Of a stretch of DNA of 64,000 nt, positions 13,189 to 24,191 are shown piece by piece (positions within the stretch are counted from its first letter, which is position 1; every line of letters begins with the position of its first letter). The position numbers were made by a program, and so were the translations under genes. Source of the stretch: Isoetes taiwanensis. Lineage: Eukaryota > Streptophyta > Lycopodiopsida > Isoetales > Isoetaceae. The notes under the pieces were generated by a model. That model was given only the letters and a program-made list of their open reading frames with translations. It was not told where the DNA came from and ran no database searches. The stretch covers positions 605,501-669,500 of the forward strand of contig JAJEKV010000096.1 in NCBI GenBank assembly GCA_021234155.1, written 5' to 3'.

Positions 13189-13780
13189 TATGAATAATTA
13201 ATGGTGCATTAATTATTCATAAGCTAAGATTGAGCAAGGCAGACTTGCCAATTTGGGACACCTAAATTGGGGCTTCCACTCCAATTTGCCCCAATTCGAA
13301 TTGGGGGAGATTGGTGGAGGAGGAGTTGCTGTTCAACCCTGTTCCAGCGAGAAGGATGGAGCACCAGAGAGATAGTGGAGCTAGCTATGACCCCGGTTAG
13401 TATGTAGATAGCTTGGTTTCCTAGATAATCATAAGACTAACCCTTGTATACTTAGAAGATAGTTAGGATTAACCCTTGTATGAATAGATGTATGGTTAAT
13501 CTCTATTTCATGTTTGTTGAACCACAAGTGGTTCAACATGTTTTTGTAGACCATTTGAGCATATTTGGGGCATATTATAATGGTTAGGTTTCAAGGGCTT
13601 GGATTAAGTGGTGGCAGTGGATGGTTAAGATGAAGAGGCAAAATTTATGGTTGTGATGAAGAGGTGGAAAATAATGGTGGGGATTAATAGGTGTAAAGCA
13701 TAAATAATTTGAGGAGATACTCTCTCCTCCTCTTCCTTCGATGCACTTAAGGAGCACGGTGGCAATGCTCCTTAAAAAAT

Positions 13781-13807
13781 CTATTCTATTCTATTCTATT
13801 CTATTCT
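13781..13807 (+). repeat. (CTATT)n microsatellite
   Basis: Five perfect CTATT units plus a partial copy. The flanks also share the word AAGGAGCACGGTGGCAA / GAGGAGGGTGGCAG, so this stretch may sit inside an older repeat. Confidence 0.9.
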
Positions 13808-13984
13808 AAGAGGAGGGTGGCAGCCTCCTCTTCATTAGATTGAAGGCCCTTGCAAGGAGATTTCTATTGTATTTTGATCATGTTTTATTGAAGAAAATAT
13901 TTATCTCTGTGCAAATTTTGATGTCTCATTCCGTGGATATTCAATATTTTTCCTCGGCCGTCATTGGCACACAAAAAAAAATAT

Positions 13985-14100
13985 AATGTGAGTTTTTAGA
14001 GTGCCTCCTAGGCACTGGAAAGTTTAACGTGTATTCCAACACAATGTGAGTTTTTAAGGTACCTCCTAGGCACCAGAGTTTTGGTTTAGGTGTAACTCCC
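13985..14100 (+). repeat. 58-bp tandem duplication
   Basis: Two copies start AATGTGAGTTTTTA at 13985 and 14043. Each contains the small palindrome GTGCCTCCTAGGCAC or its variant. No coding function is apparent. Confidence 0.75.
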
Positions 14101-14399
14101 ACACCTTCGTGCCATGAAGACCTTGGAAACCACAGCCTCAATTCGATAGAGAAGACCGGTATCAAATAACACTGACACTGGGATGCTCCAAAAATATTTG
14201 GCTATATACCTTGTAAGGGCAATGGTTGAGTGTCGGGCAAAACCGTGGGGTGCCCCAAAAATAATGGGGTATGGGCAATGGTCGTGGAAAATAGAATAAT
14301 AGCATGATAGGATTTGATTAGATCAAATACTTCAATTGCCTATTTCACTTAGCAACTTCAAATCTTATCTCACATTAAATCATTGAACAAATTTAAGCT

Positions 14400-14932
14400 A
14401 TTGAAAATTAAAGTACCAATGGTTAAATATTATATTGCCTTACTGTAGCTGCAGTTGAGCTATACTACATCGAAAATATTCAAGTTAGCATAGGGAACCT
14501 CCGACAGCCCAAGCATCCATTCATTCATGGATCCGACACTCTAAAATACAGCCTGCAAGTTCAACTCACTTCATACTCCTTATATTTTCATCAATCGGCA
14601 CCGATTCAACATGAATCGGCACCAAATTCGCTCAACTTCTTCCGTTTCCAAGTTGGTCCATGCTAGCTGTTTAAACAGCATTTGACCGCGCATTTTTCTT
14701 ATAGTTAACCATAGACCCTTGTTTATTAACTATTACCATTGTGAATGTCTCACCTTATGGTTAACCTTTAAATCCCCTTTTCTCCATTAACTTCAAACCA
14801 TAGGCAACCTTAGGCTTAACATTGATTTGCCTCCAGACTTTCACATCTCTGCACCTTCTCATACAGTATGATCAACTAACCCTTGCATATATCTATCTCT
14901 GTCACTAATAATCCATGATTATAATATGAACA
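14400..14932 (-). mobile_element. probable LTR of a minus-strand copia element
   Basis: Immediately below the RNase H stop codon at 14941 the minus strand shows a purine-rich tract (GGGAGAGTGAAGGGAAGA) followed by TGTT. That is the normal polypurine tract and LTR start of a copia element. Further along, AAAATATAAGGAG near 14580 could be the LTR TATA region. The far LTR edge ending in CA was not located, so the left limit is a guess. Confidence 0.45.
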
Positions 14933-14940
14933 TCTTCCCT

Positions 14941-15597
14941 TCACTCTCCCTTCATATTATAATCTGAGCAGCTGATCATTTTTCTTAATTGACAGAATTT
15001 GGATTCTGTTAGAGGCTTTGTCAAAATATCAGCCAACTGCTGACTTGTAGATATATATTGGACCTGTATGATCCCTTTGTTCACCATATCTCTAATGAAA
15101 TGCATTTCTAACTCAATATGTTTAGTTCTTTCATGCATGATAGGATTTTTTGTCATTGCCACACAACTTGTACTATCAGAGTTCAAGATCAAAGGATCAT
15201 TCTGATTTATTCCCAGCTCATTCAACAGCCTCCTGCTCCAAACAATTTCCTTTGGGTAAAAGCATGTTAGGGTGTCCCTTAAAAAGTATTATTTAGTGAC
15301 CAAAAAGGTACCTAAAAAGGTAGCCAGGACTGGGTACTGGGTACCTGTATAATATCTCAATATAAGGTATGTTTTAGAACTTTTTATATATATATTGGTC
15401 TCTGATAGCATTATCTTTACCTTAACTTCGAATATTACTATGTCCTTGACTTTTATTTTGGATTTTTGTATTAGTTTTAATGAAAAGAAAAATGAGAAAG
15501 TACCCAGTTCTGAAGTACCTAGTGTATGTACTTTTGCAGGTTCCAAAAGTGGTACACCCTAACATGCTTTTACCCCTTTGCTGCTAATGTCTTGCTG
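14941..15597 (-). mobile_element. Ty1/copia RNase H fragment, interrupted by a MITE
   Basis: The minus-strand frame encodes the C-terminal RNase H domain of a copia polyprotein: RRLLNELGINQ, NSDSTSCVAMTKNP, HERTKHIELEMHFIRD, GIIQVQYISTSQQLADILTK, ending in a stop at 14941. The part upstream of KEIVWSRRLL is separated by the 320-bp insertion at 15255-15574. Removing that insertion and one copy of the 6-bp duplication restores SKTLAAKEIVWSRRLL in frame, which is the expected family sequence. The fragment stops abruptly near 15597 against another repeat. Everything upstream (gag, protease, integrase, RT) is missing. Confidence 0.88.
15255..15574. mobile_element. 320-bp MITE with perfect 21-bp TIRs and 6-bp target duplication
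   Basis: The 21-bp termini, starting GGTAAAAGCATGTTAGG, are perfect inverted repeats at 15255-15275 and 15554-15574. They are flanked by direct copies of CCTTTG at 15249-15254 and 15575-15580. Alternative edges with GGGT termini and a shorter duplication are also possible. The element has inserted into a copia RNase H reading frame, whose continuity on both sides proves the insertion. It has no coding capacity. The superfamily is not clear from the ends. Confidence 0.9.
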
Positions 15598-16077
15598 ACC
15601 CCGCCTCTTTGAACAATGGAACTTAGGATCTAAACTAAGGTACATTGCCCAAAGAGGAGGGGAAAGAAAGACTGGGAAGTCTCGATGCTTGAACTCATCA
15701 ATCACTAATCTCTAATGAACCCACAAAATCGCAAGCAACCACTAGGCTGATATCATCCGTGGCCACAATAAAAATAGAGTACTCAAAAACTCTGTTACCT
15801 CCGTCCTTGTACAATCCACCACGACGCCGAAGGTTACGCGTCCTCTAATTTCAAGTTATAGTGATGCTCAAGGTTCTCCATCAATAGCCGGAGTTAGGAT
15901 ATTCCATGGTTTGACACAGAGAGACTACAAAAGAGAGTCAGAGCAAAGCTCGCTCTTTCTAAAGGAGGTAACAAGAATTTCGAGAAGTCTATATTGTTTG
16001 CCGCAGACAATATCAAGCCTGGTGAGTTGACAGCCATTCAAGAGGGTCACGCTCCAGACTTACTCCCTTTTCAAGTT

Positions 16078-16159
16078 TCCTGTTAGATATATCTAAAGTG
16101 CCCCCTAAAATGAGCAAGCGATCTCATCCTAGGGGGCACTTTAGATACAACAAACAGGA
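16078..16159. repeat. hairpin, copy 1
   Basis: Left arm 16078-16107 and right arm 16130-16159 pair over about 30 bp, with core ATCTAAAGTGCCCCCTA and its complement. The 22-bp loop is AATGAGCAAGCGATCTCATC. It corresponds to copy 2 at 17040-17120, where part of the stem is changed on both sides. Confidence 0.8.
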
Positions 16160-17039
16160 CAAACAAAAGAGACTGCGCCAGGATGAAAACTTAGCATGTA
16201 AACTAAGCTACATTGCCCAAAGAGGAGGTCAAAGAAACATTGGGAAGTCTCGATGCTTGAACTCATCAATCACTAACATCTAATGAACCCACAAATGGAT
16301 AGGTTTCAAACTATTATAACCATCCTGAGTGCAAGCATCGAGACGTCCCACCCGCCTCTCTGGATAATGGAAATTAGCATGTAAACTAAGCTACATTGCC
16401 CAAAGAGGCGAGGGAAAGAAAAACGGGGAAGTCTCGATGCTTGAACTCATGAATCACTAACATCTAATGAACCCACAGAATCGCAACCATTCAAGAGGGT
16501 CACGCCTCACGGAATATCAAGAGTCATGGCATCGCGAATTCCCAAATCGACCTCCTGAGTGCAAGCATCGAGACTTCCCAAGCCTTGCTTTCACCCCTCT
16601 TTGGACAATGGAACTTAGCATGTAAACGAAGCTACATTGCCCAAAGAAGAGGGGAAAGAAAGATTGGGAAGCCTCGATGCTTGAACTCATCAATCACTAA
16701 CATCTAATGACCCCACAGAATCGCAAGCAACCACTAGCCTGATATCATCCGCGGCCACAACAAAAATAGAGTACTCAAAAACCTTGTAACCTCCTCTAGA
16801 ACGAACGATTTTTGCTCCGACCCCCATTTGGGGCGTCTTTGTGTAATATAACCTAGCAAAGTAACTAAGATACATTGACACAGAGACACCCAAAAGAGAG
16901 TCAGAGCAAAGCTCGCTCTTTCTAAATTAGGTAACAAGAATTTCGAGAAGTCTATATTGTTTGCCGCGGAGAATATCAAGGCTGGTGAGCTGACAACCAT
17001 TCAAGAGGGTCGCGCTCTTGGCTTACCCCTTTTCGAGTT

Positions 17040-17120
17040 TCCTGCTTGATGTATCTAATTCGCCACCTAAAATGAGTGAGCGACCTCATCCTAGGGGCAA
17101 ATTAGATACATCAAACAGGA
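17040..17120. repeat. hairpin, copy 2 with altered stem
   Basis: This is the duplicate of the hairpin at 16078-16159. The stem core is now ATCTAATTCGCCACCTA on the left and TAGGGGCAAATTAGAT on the right. Most of the arm changes relative to copy 1 are matched on the other side, so pairing is largely kept. Confidence 0.75.
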
Positions 17121-17206
17121 CAAATAAAAGAGACTAAGCCAGGATAAAAGAGATTGGGAAGTCTCGATGCCTTTACTCGTCAAACACAAGAGGTCCAAAT
17201 GTCAAA

Positions 17207-17326
17207 GGCATTGTTGGCCCAAATATTTTGGTTCTGAACCTTATTATCCATTCACAAAATGATACAGGCATTGTTGGCCCAAATATTTTAGTTCTGAACC
17301 TTATTATCCATTCACAAAATGATACA
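17207..17326 (+). repeat. 60-bp perfect tandem duplication
   Basis: Two adjacent 60-bp units start GGCATTGTTGGCCC at 17207 and 17267 and differ by about one base. The near identity indicates a recent event. Confidence 0.9.
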
Positions 17327-17373
17327 AGTCAAAATTTAATCTGTCTCAAAATTTAATGTCTCATTTTCATTGG

Positions 17374-18748
17374 TCATTTGGGCCCAATCACCCTGCGGCC
17401 CTGGAGGTGGTGGTAGGAATTGGTTAATGTCTGGCACTGCCTCTCCTTCAGCTCCTCCACTCCCCTCCACAATTCCATCTCGCGATAACTCTCAAATGTG
17501 TGCATCTGCCCATCCCTCCTATGAGCGACAAGTTGTGGCAGAGCTGGCATGCGACCTTGCATATTTAATATGGCATATTGTAACTCAGGAAAAATCCATC
17601 CGTCTTGCATTGGACAGAAGCGGCTTTGCAACATCCAACCAAGAACACATCGCATGTGCATACGATGCCCACACTCTAGAGTGTACCAGCCCACCTGTGT
17701 CAGGTTGTCACCACACAATTGGCAATGTCTGAAATCAGCAACCTTTAGCTCGTCCCACTGGCATCATACAAATACTCGCGAGGGAGATAGGATATCGACT
17801 GCTCCGAAGTCACCCTAAAAGGGTGAGAGTCTAATGATCTGGTCAGATTGCGCAAGTGATCGTTGTTTTCCCTGAGGACCGTTGCCTCTCTGTTCAATGC
17901 CGCTAGTTGCCGTTTAGTATCCTCTAATTCAGTGGTCATCTTGTCATACCCATCGGCACGGTCCTTTAAGCAAATACTCTCTTCAGAAAGTGTTAGGTTA
18001 TGACTTCTCTCATTCTCCAATTGGGCTCGAATATCTACAAGGTCATTCACGGCTCCAGCCGCGGCTACTCCTGCCACCTCCAAAAGTTGGATAGCGTCAG
18101 CACCAAGGTATGTAATGGTGATGGGCTCACCATGTGCCCCACTCTCGCTATCTTCCGATAGCTTGACCCTCTTGGTGCTGCCACTACCACTTCCTTGCCT
18201 CCATTTTCTACTCCCATAATTTATGGGCACTTCCTTCACAAGCTCATAGTATACTTGCTGCGCAAAACTCTTACTAAACTCACCATTGTGGGGTAAATGT
18301 CCCTTCACTTGGACATGTCTCTCTGCTTTTGCTCGAACCACAGCAATCTTGCACTCGTGAGCCTTATACTTACCCCTCCTACTAGGCCAATCTCTTTCAA
18401 ACTCATTCTTGTCCAAATTTGTGATCACATCGTCGTAATCTGCTCCATGCGGACAATAGCCTGGCCCTGCCTCGCCAGCCACATTATGCACCTCTGTTAT
18501 CCCTCTTTGAAACTTCGTCCATCGCACGCACGCAGCCTTCTTAACTCAGCCGTGCGATACTCATTCGCTCTTGCATGTGCTGCTGCCCTCTCCATTTGCA
18601 GAGCAGCTGACATTTCAAGCTCGTTCTCCATGGTTTGCCGCCAAGGAGAGGGGGTCCTCAAATGAGAGGGTACCGAAAAATCATGCTGACACTGCTGCTC
18701 CGATGTACCCACATTGGGTGGAGATTCGTCGCCCTGTTCACGAGACAT
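17374..18748 (-). pseudogene. uncharacterised protein with coiled coil and RING-like finger, frameshifted
   Basis: Three minus-strand frames read as one protein. Residues from 18748 start MSREQGDESPPNVG and are Ala/Glu-rich, ending near 18497. The frame 18527-17745 carries GPGYCPHGADYDDVITNLD, a basic/serine linker and a long predicted coiled coil (about 18100-17830). The last part, frame 17754-17374, contains DFRHCQLCGDN, LECGHRMHMRC and RFCPMQDGW. That arrangement resembles a RING finger, but the final Cys of the last C-x2-C is Gln. Joins at about 18520 and 17750 need frame changes without obvious splice sites, so the copy is probably a pseudogene or carries sequencing errors. I do not recognise the family. 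It could be a transposon-borne or lineage-specific gene. Confidence 0.5.
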
Positions 18749-19290
18749 AATTATAGTGCTGACTTGTATAGGTGCGCTGACTGACTTGTATAGGTGTGCT
18801 TTTACTTCTTGTCTTTATAATTTTCATTACGCGAAAAGAAGAGCTAAGCTATACACATAGACAATAATTTCTCAAATAGCATCAAACAAGCGTTTAATGA
18901 ATTTATTTGAAATATTATAGAGTACAAGAATGTTTGAATGTGAATTTATGGTCGTGTGAATAACAGACAGAATATGCACGCTAAGCGTGACTAGGACCAG
19001 CTTGGTCTACTGCGTCGTCCCCACCGTGGCCAAGTTGAAGAATCCATGTGGCCTCGTGCACGGAATTGGAGAGCAATGAAAACTGCTCCGCATGGTGTCA
19101 AGTAGCTGGGCCATATCAAATTTTCGTGTCTTGTCTCTCATTGACGACTCAGCGCATATGTAATTGTCGAAAACCAGTGCCATTTAGTTAGTTAGGTTAC
19201 CTGGCGGTTAGGTTTTCTTGTTTTCATATACCCCTCAAGTCTTTCCTTTTTCTTCATCAGCGCATCTTCATCTCCACGCTTTGGTTTTGA
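18749..19290. other. intergenic, no gene seen
   Basis: This is the sequence upstream of the minus-strand RING-like gene. CTGACTTGTATAGGTG is duplicated at 18760-18795. No open frame or RNA gene was recognised. Confidence 0.4.
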
Positions 19291-19294
19291 TTCC

Positions 19295-19420
19295 TTGCTT
19301 CCCACCCACCCACCCCACCCTCACTGCCAATTGTCAAACCACTTGCATTTAGTTAGTTTACACTTTTACCTTTCTTCTCTTCACCCCCCACCCACCCACC
19401 CACCCACTCACCCATATGTC
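19295..19420 (+). repeat. CCCACC-rich low-complexity tract
   Basis: Two clusters of CCCACC or CCACCC units at 19300-19325 and 19385-19410, separated by a repeated phrase (TTAGTTAG...TTTCTT). The tract is simple sequence with no coding role evident. Confidence 0.7.
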
Positions 19421-19460
19421 CACCTCATATGCGCAGGTTTGTTAGTGGAGCATAGTAGCT

Positions 19461-19660
19461 CAAGCAGCATTAGCATGTGGCTAATGTGTGGCTCGCATGC
19501 TGTGGTGCATGTTATGTTTTAGTGAAGCTTTGTGGTTCGAGCAGCATGATTAGCATGTGGCTAATGTGTGGCTCGCATGCTGTGGTGCATGTTATGTTTT
19601 GGTGAAGCTTTGTGGTTCGGGCAGCATTAACAGGTGGTTAATGTGTGGCTTGCATGTTGT
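19461..19660 (+). repeat. 80-bp tandem repeat, about 2.5 copies
   Basis: Units start GCAGCATTAG or GCAGCATGAT at 19464, 19541 and 19621. They share GTGGCTAATGTGTGGCTCGC and GAAGCTTTGTGGTTCG. The third copy is incomplete and more diverged. Confidence 0.85.
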
Positions 19661-20500
19661 GGCTCCTGTTTGGAGGGAACATAGTGGCAGCATCAGTAGT
19701 TGTGACTCATATTATTTGTTTAGTGGAGATAGTTGTGACTCATACTTGTCAAAACCAACTATTACAGTTAGTTTGTCTAGATGTTTGCATATGGTGGCCC
19801 TTGTGCCAGTGGAGGTTTGTGAGTTTTGTGACCCTCGTGCCAGTGGTTGGTTGTGAGATTGAAGGCCCTCGTGCCTAGTATTATTGGTTGTGAGAGGCCC
19901 TCGTGCCTAGTTTGATGGTTGTCAGAGGATGGTTGCAGATTGTGAGCTCCATGCTAGGCTATGTGGTTGATGTAATAGTCTCACGGCATGTGCATGTTGT
20001 TAGTTCGTGAGCTTCTGGAGATTCAAGTATCGGTGTATACAGGGATCGGAGAGTCATGACTACCAGCTTTTCTCAAGCATCATTATCGGTCTATTTAAGC
20101 CTTGTTATACTCAGTTGTATTCAGATAAAGATCTTTGTTTAGTATTTCTATTATCGTCAGGGTTTTTCCTTGAAAACCCGAAAGGGCGAGGTTTTTTAAT
20201 CCCGACTATAATGGTTATACTTTCAAAGCATTGTATTCTAACCATCATTCAATTAATTTAAGAATATGTCTTAATTTTGGGAGTTTTTTTTCGCGCAGCT
20301 TCCGTCGCTTTTTGGCATTTTTTTCTTCCGCCGCTTCTCGTCCGTGCCCATCACTTTCTTGAAAACTTTCCCCCCTTCTTCTTCGGCTTTTTCTTTTTCC
20401 TCACACTCCCCTTTTTCAGTTTTTTATACGCCCAATTTTTTTCTTCAGTTTTCCTTCCTTCTCTTTCTCTGCATCTCGCCCTTCGTCCAGCGGCGCCTTC
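19661..20500 (+). other. possible LTR-like remnant, no gene
   Basis: GAGGCCCTCGTGCC-type phrases recur at 19800-19910. At 20,150-20,220 a stem of AAAACCC and GGGCGAGGTTTT, then TTTAATCCCGACTATAAT, resembles the R-U5 part of plant LTRs. A similar motif lies at 51,250-51,300. No LTR ends, primer site or polyprotein was found, so this is only suggestive. Confidence 0.25.
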
Positions 20501-20503
20501 GGG

Positions 20504-20696
20504 CTATGGCGCTGTTTCTTCAGGCTATGGCGCTGTTTTTTCATGCTATGGTGTCGTTTCTTCAAGCTATGGCGCCGTTTCTTCAAGCTATGGCGCCGTT
20601 TTTTCATGCTATGGCGCCATTTCTTCAAGCTATGGCGCTGTTTCTTCCGGCTATGGCGCCTGTTCTTCAGGCTATGGCCTCTTCAGGCAATGGCGC
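20504..20696 (+). repeat. 21-bp minisatellite, about 9 copies
   Basis: Units beginning CTATGGCGC are spaced exactly 21 bp apart at 20504, 20525, 20546, 20567, 20588, 20609, 20630, 20651 and 20672. Because 21 is a multiple of three, all six frames stay open. The plus strand reads as repeats of SSYGAVS and the minus strand as repeats of KKRRHSL. A 147-codon frame at 20277-20720 spans it, but that openness follows from the repeat, so I do not call a gene. Confidence 0.9.
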
Positions 20697-20720
20697 CTAC
20701 TTAGGCCATTTCGAGGATGA

Positions 20721-21960
20721 CTTCCCATTCTGGTTGACCTAAGGTACAGCTTATTCCAGTATGGAGGTAATAACGGAGATGGGATACAAAGGAGATGGTC
20801 CAAGTGTTGTCTGCTGGCTTGTTTAGCCATAGATTCGTGGCTTAGTTTCTTTCTGAGGCTTGTGCAGCTCTTATCTACTTCGAATGCAGGATACAGAAGC
20901 AGCTCTATCCTATTTCGGTGCAAAAGACAGAGCAGTTCTTAGCTATTTTGGATGCAAGGCAATCGATTATTGTGCATGCCTTTTCTTTGGGTCTTATCTA
21001 CAAGATTTATTGCTGCTTTCACTTCTACATTATTGAATTTGGCTTACCAGGCATCGAAACAGCAAGGAGCTTCTATTTTTATAGAACCTTGGAGTTGTTT
21101 GGAGTCTTTGATGTGCATAACAGGACTGAATCCGCTGTGAATTCGTTTTACAACAGGTTTCTTCATAAGTTAAATTGCTTGTTGGAGTAGATTATCATGG
21201 AATTATGACAAAATGTTCTCTGTGGTTGCTAAATTGTGACAAAATGTTCTTTCTGGTCTGCTAAATTGTAAACTGCTACTGCTTTAGTTCTTTGGAAGGT
21301 CTTGGTAGAGTTATTAAACTAGAGCACATGCAAATGAAAATCAGCTATTGCAACTATGGAAACTAGAGAGAAACGTCTGCAGCCAAAGAAATTGGAGCCA
21401 AGCTTAGTAAGAAGCTGCCCGGCCGTGCAGATGAGGATAACTGGAGATGCAGTATGAGCTTTATTTGTTGTCGACAGTTTATAAAATCGCGCCTGGGGCG
21501 ATTTCACTTTCGTCACAATTTTATTTTCAAAGCATTTTAGAGCATTTTAGAGGACGTCTTTTTTATTAATTGTATAGATATCCAGCTCTATTTGCCTAAA
21601 ATATCATAACTCCAAATTTAAGATTGTTAAAATTATGTGAATATTTGGCGTAATTTTATTTTTACATATTGTTATATATGCTTGATTTCGATAAGTAAAT
21701 GATTTTTTTTTATGTGATGTCAATAAAAAAATTGTTATTTCAAGTATATTTGTTGTTTTAATGCTATACGATCTATCAAGAAAACAAGTCCTTCCTGTGC
21801 CTTATTTAAAGTAAATACAAATAATTAACCAAATATGCAACATACACTACACTTTTTTAAATGCAAAAAATAGAATTAAAAAACACTAGATGCTTTAAAA
21901 ATAACGCTTATTTGGCGCGATTTTGGAATAGACATAATCCCAAAATAATTGAATGATGGT
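20721..21960. other. intergenic, AT-rich right half, no gene
   Basis: Short open frames near 20918-21190 show no recognisable domain. GACAAAATGTTCT is duplicated at 21207 and 21238. From 21,540 to 21,960 the DNA is strongly AT-rich. Confidence 0.35.
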
Positions 21961-21961
21961 T

Positions 21962-22120
21962 TTCTAGTTATTGCTTTTAGTGGAGATGCCTAGATGAGCA
22001 TTATCAGCATTGTATTCTAGTTATTGCTTTTAGTGGAGATGCCCAGATGTGGCTTTGCAGCATTGTATTCTAGTTATTGCTTTTAGTGGAGATGCCCAGA
22101 TGTGGCTTTTCTTCAGCATC
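21962..22120 (+). repeat. 53-bp tandem repeat, 3 copies
   Basis: Units start TTCTAGTTATTGCTTTTAGT at 21962, 22015 and 22068. Copies 2 and 3 are almost identical, while copy 1 differs in the last third. Confidence 0.9.
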
Positions 22121-22140
22121 CCCATAAGAATCCTCCAATG

Positions 22141-22541
22141 GAATGGCTACCCTCTATTAACTGCAATTAATGCAGCACCAACAACTTCATTGTTGTTGTT
22201 TTTCCCCCATAACTTTTGATCCACTTGTCAAAATATTGCGGCGTTTATTGCATTAGATGCGGAATGAAAAGATCTTTCCAATGATATATGGTTATGATGT
22301 ATTTTAATATGGTCATATGCGTTAACCTTGAAAAAAATATGATTTTTTGCTTATTTCTTATATATTTATATCGTAAAAGATATATGAATGGGTTATCACT
22401 AGATAGATCTTGTGAAGACGAACCCATTGCTACAAAAAGTTTTTGAATCGGAGTTCTGGATCAAAAGTTATAATGAAAAAATGATACTACAGAAGTTAGT
22501 TGCAGCTGCATTAATTACAGGCTGCCACATAATACTGGAAT
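22141..22541. mobile_element. about 400-bp element with long imperfect inverted repeats
   Basis: Arms 22141-22222 and 22458-22541 are imperfect inverted copies. They share ATAACTTTTGATCC/GGATCAAAAGTTAT near the inside and AATTAATGCAGC/GCTGCATTAATT near the outside. The interior is AT-rich and non-coding. This is the architecture of a MITE or foldback element. The exact ends and target duplication could not be fixed. Confidence 0.6.
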
Positions 22542-22623
22542 GAGATATACTGGAGCTCTTCTCTTATTGGACAGTTTAAAAAGCTGACATGGCATTTTAA
22601 GCATCCCTTAATGGGACAAAATG

Positions 22624-24191
22624 TCATCTCATTTTTCCTCTAATGCAATGTTTCAAATAGTCGCACATTCTCCGATGCTTACCTTGCTGCTCCAGGCTTC
22701 CTATTGACTCCATGTAGGAGTGCTTACTAGCAAAGTCAGCCAAGTAGTAGACAATGTAGGTTGCCCCGTGCAAATCAAAGTCAATCCTTGCAGGCACTGT
22801 CTTCGAGCCACTACCAAAATAAAGATCATCGTGCATATATGGATGCCTGGCCCTTTCCATCTCAATTCTTTTCTTACCCTCGCCATCCAAACCCTTGTAA
22901 TGCCATCGTTTTACCTCCACCGTCTCGCCGATCAACCTGGATTCACCCCAACCACGAATGCCAATGTATACAGCCTGAGGATCAATACATCCCTTCTCCT
23001 TTCCATAATCAAAGTGGAGCAATATATTGCCTGGATGCAAGTCCATATGCAAATATCTTTCTTGATGGAGTTTTCGTAGCCCGCTGCAAAATGACATTGC
23101 CAAGTCCCCAACCCTATAGAGGCAACAAATAATTCTTTTTTTCTGCGCTCCTCAAGCAGCCTCAAGTCCATCTCAACTTTGGGAACAGCTTCTAACTTCT
23201 TAAATGCAAGCTCTGCAAAAGCATTGCACCCATGACTTGTAAAGAAGGTTGCCAACGGACCTCCATTCCAAAAAGGGAAAATTAAGCCTTGTCTTTCTAG
23301 GCCGGTTGTGCTACCAATGCAGCGTATTATACACCCGTGCCTAACTTGCATTCCAGACTCCCTCATGTTCTTCAACATAGCTTCCACTAACTTATTGGGA
23401 TCTGTACTTGGATGAAAATTATCATGTTGAAGTTTTACACAATAAGGTTCATCCTTAATAAAACTAGACCCTAAAATATTGCACTTATACACTGCGCCAT
23501 ATGAACCAGAACCAATTCGTTGTCTTTTTATTATTTGTGATGAATCTACTTTGGCAAACCAAGTTGTCTTGGCATCTGCTCTTCTACGAGCTTCCCACTC
23601 CCTATCTGTCTCACCAGGACGTTTGGCTTTTATGGTTTGCGCCAACACTTTCTTAACAAGATGAGGGGGTTGATGGGCTTCTTTTTTTAATTTTCTGTTG
23701 GTTCCACGCCACATTCCATGTGCTGGCTTTTTCTTTTAGCTCTAGGCTCAAGCGATGACTACTCAAATTTCCAACTTCTGTGATCATATTCCCGGTAGTG
23801 CGGCTAATATTACCCACTATCCATGTATACCTCTCTTGCTCACTCTTTTCAGGCTCTAGCTCCATCATTCGAAGTTTAAAAGCCCTCTCAACATCTTTTA
23901 CCAGCCCTGCATGGTAGTCTAGCCATCCTTCCTCGCTGTTGGTAATCAATCCTGAGCTGAGGCATTGCACAGCCGATTACACAACCAGTTCATGAATTCT
24001 GGTCTCAAAGTAGACCATGCTTGTTGTGGTCTACTTCTTTTTCTACGTGGCAGTGCTGCAGAAGATGACTCAGGTTGCAGCTCTGTAGCCTCTGTTTGAG
24101 ACGCTAATCCCTCTATTGGTTGCGGCTCTATCTGAGACGCTAATGCCACATTTAGTTGCGGGTTAACTTCTGCTCTCTCTTCTGAAGTCAT
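22624..24191 (-). pseudogene. protein-kinase-like protein with altered DFG-equivalent, frameshifted
   Basis: Starting at 24191 (MTSEERAEVNPQ) the minus strand encodes a low-complexity N-terminus with a basic RRKRSRPQQ patch. A middle domain follows (GWLDYHAGLVKDVERAF), then a kinase fold: glycine loop GSGSYGAVYKC, YCVKLQ lysine, and catalytic loop HMDLHPGNILL. At the place of the metal-binding DFG (often DWG in related plant proteins) it reads YIGIRGWGES, with no Asp. Frame changes are needed near 23960, 23700 (an A7 run) and 23125 (another A7 run). Two of the three fall in homopolymers, so sequencing error is possible, but the missing Asp suggests a pseudokinase or decayed copy. Family not recognised beyond kinase-like. 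Confidence 0.6.

Larger units (their letters stand above)
15598..17165. repeat. complex block of direct and inverted repeats, about 1 kb duplicated
   Basis: The sequence 15610-16160 recurs, rearranged, in 16600-17120. Shared words include GAGTCAGAGCAAAGCTCGCT at 15938 and 16897, and CGAGAAGTCTATATTGTTTG at 15979 and 16941. A unit ending GAAGTCTCGATGCTTGA occurs at 15676, 16244, 16428, 16668 (variant) and 17158 (variant). Its reverse complement starts at 16331 and 16561. The block has no credible reading frame. It looks like a foldback-type or nested non-autonomous transposon that has partly duplicated itself. Confidence 0.7.

Noticed and set aside
20277-20742. Long open frames with SSYGAVS or KKRRHSL repeats
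   Set aside because: A 21-bp repeat keeps all frames open automatically. There is no flanking coding signal.
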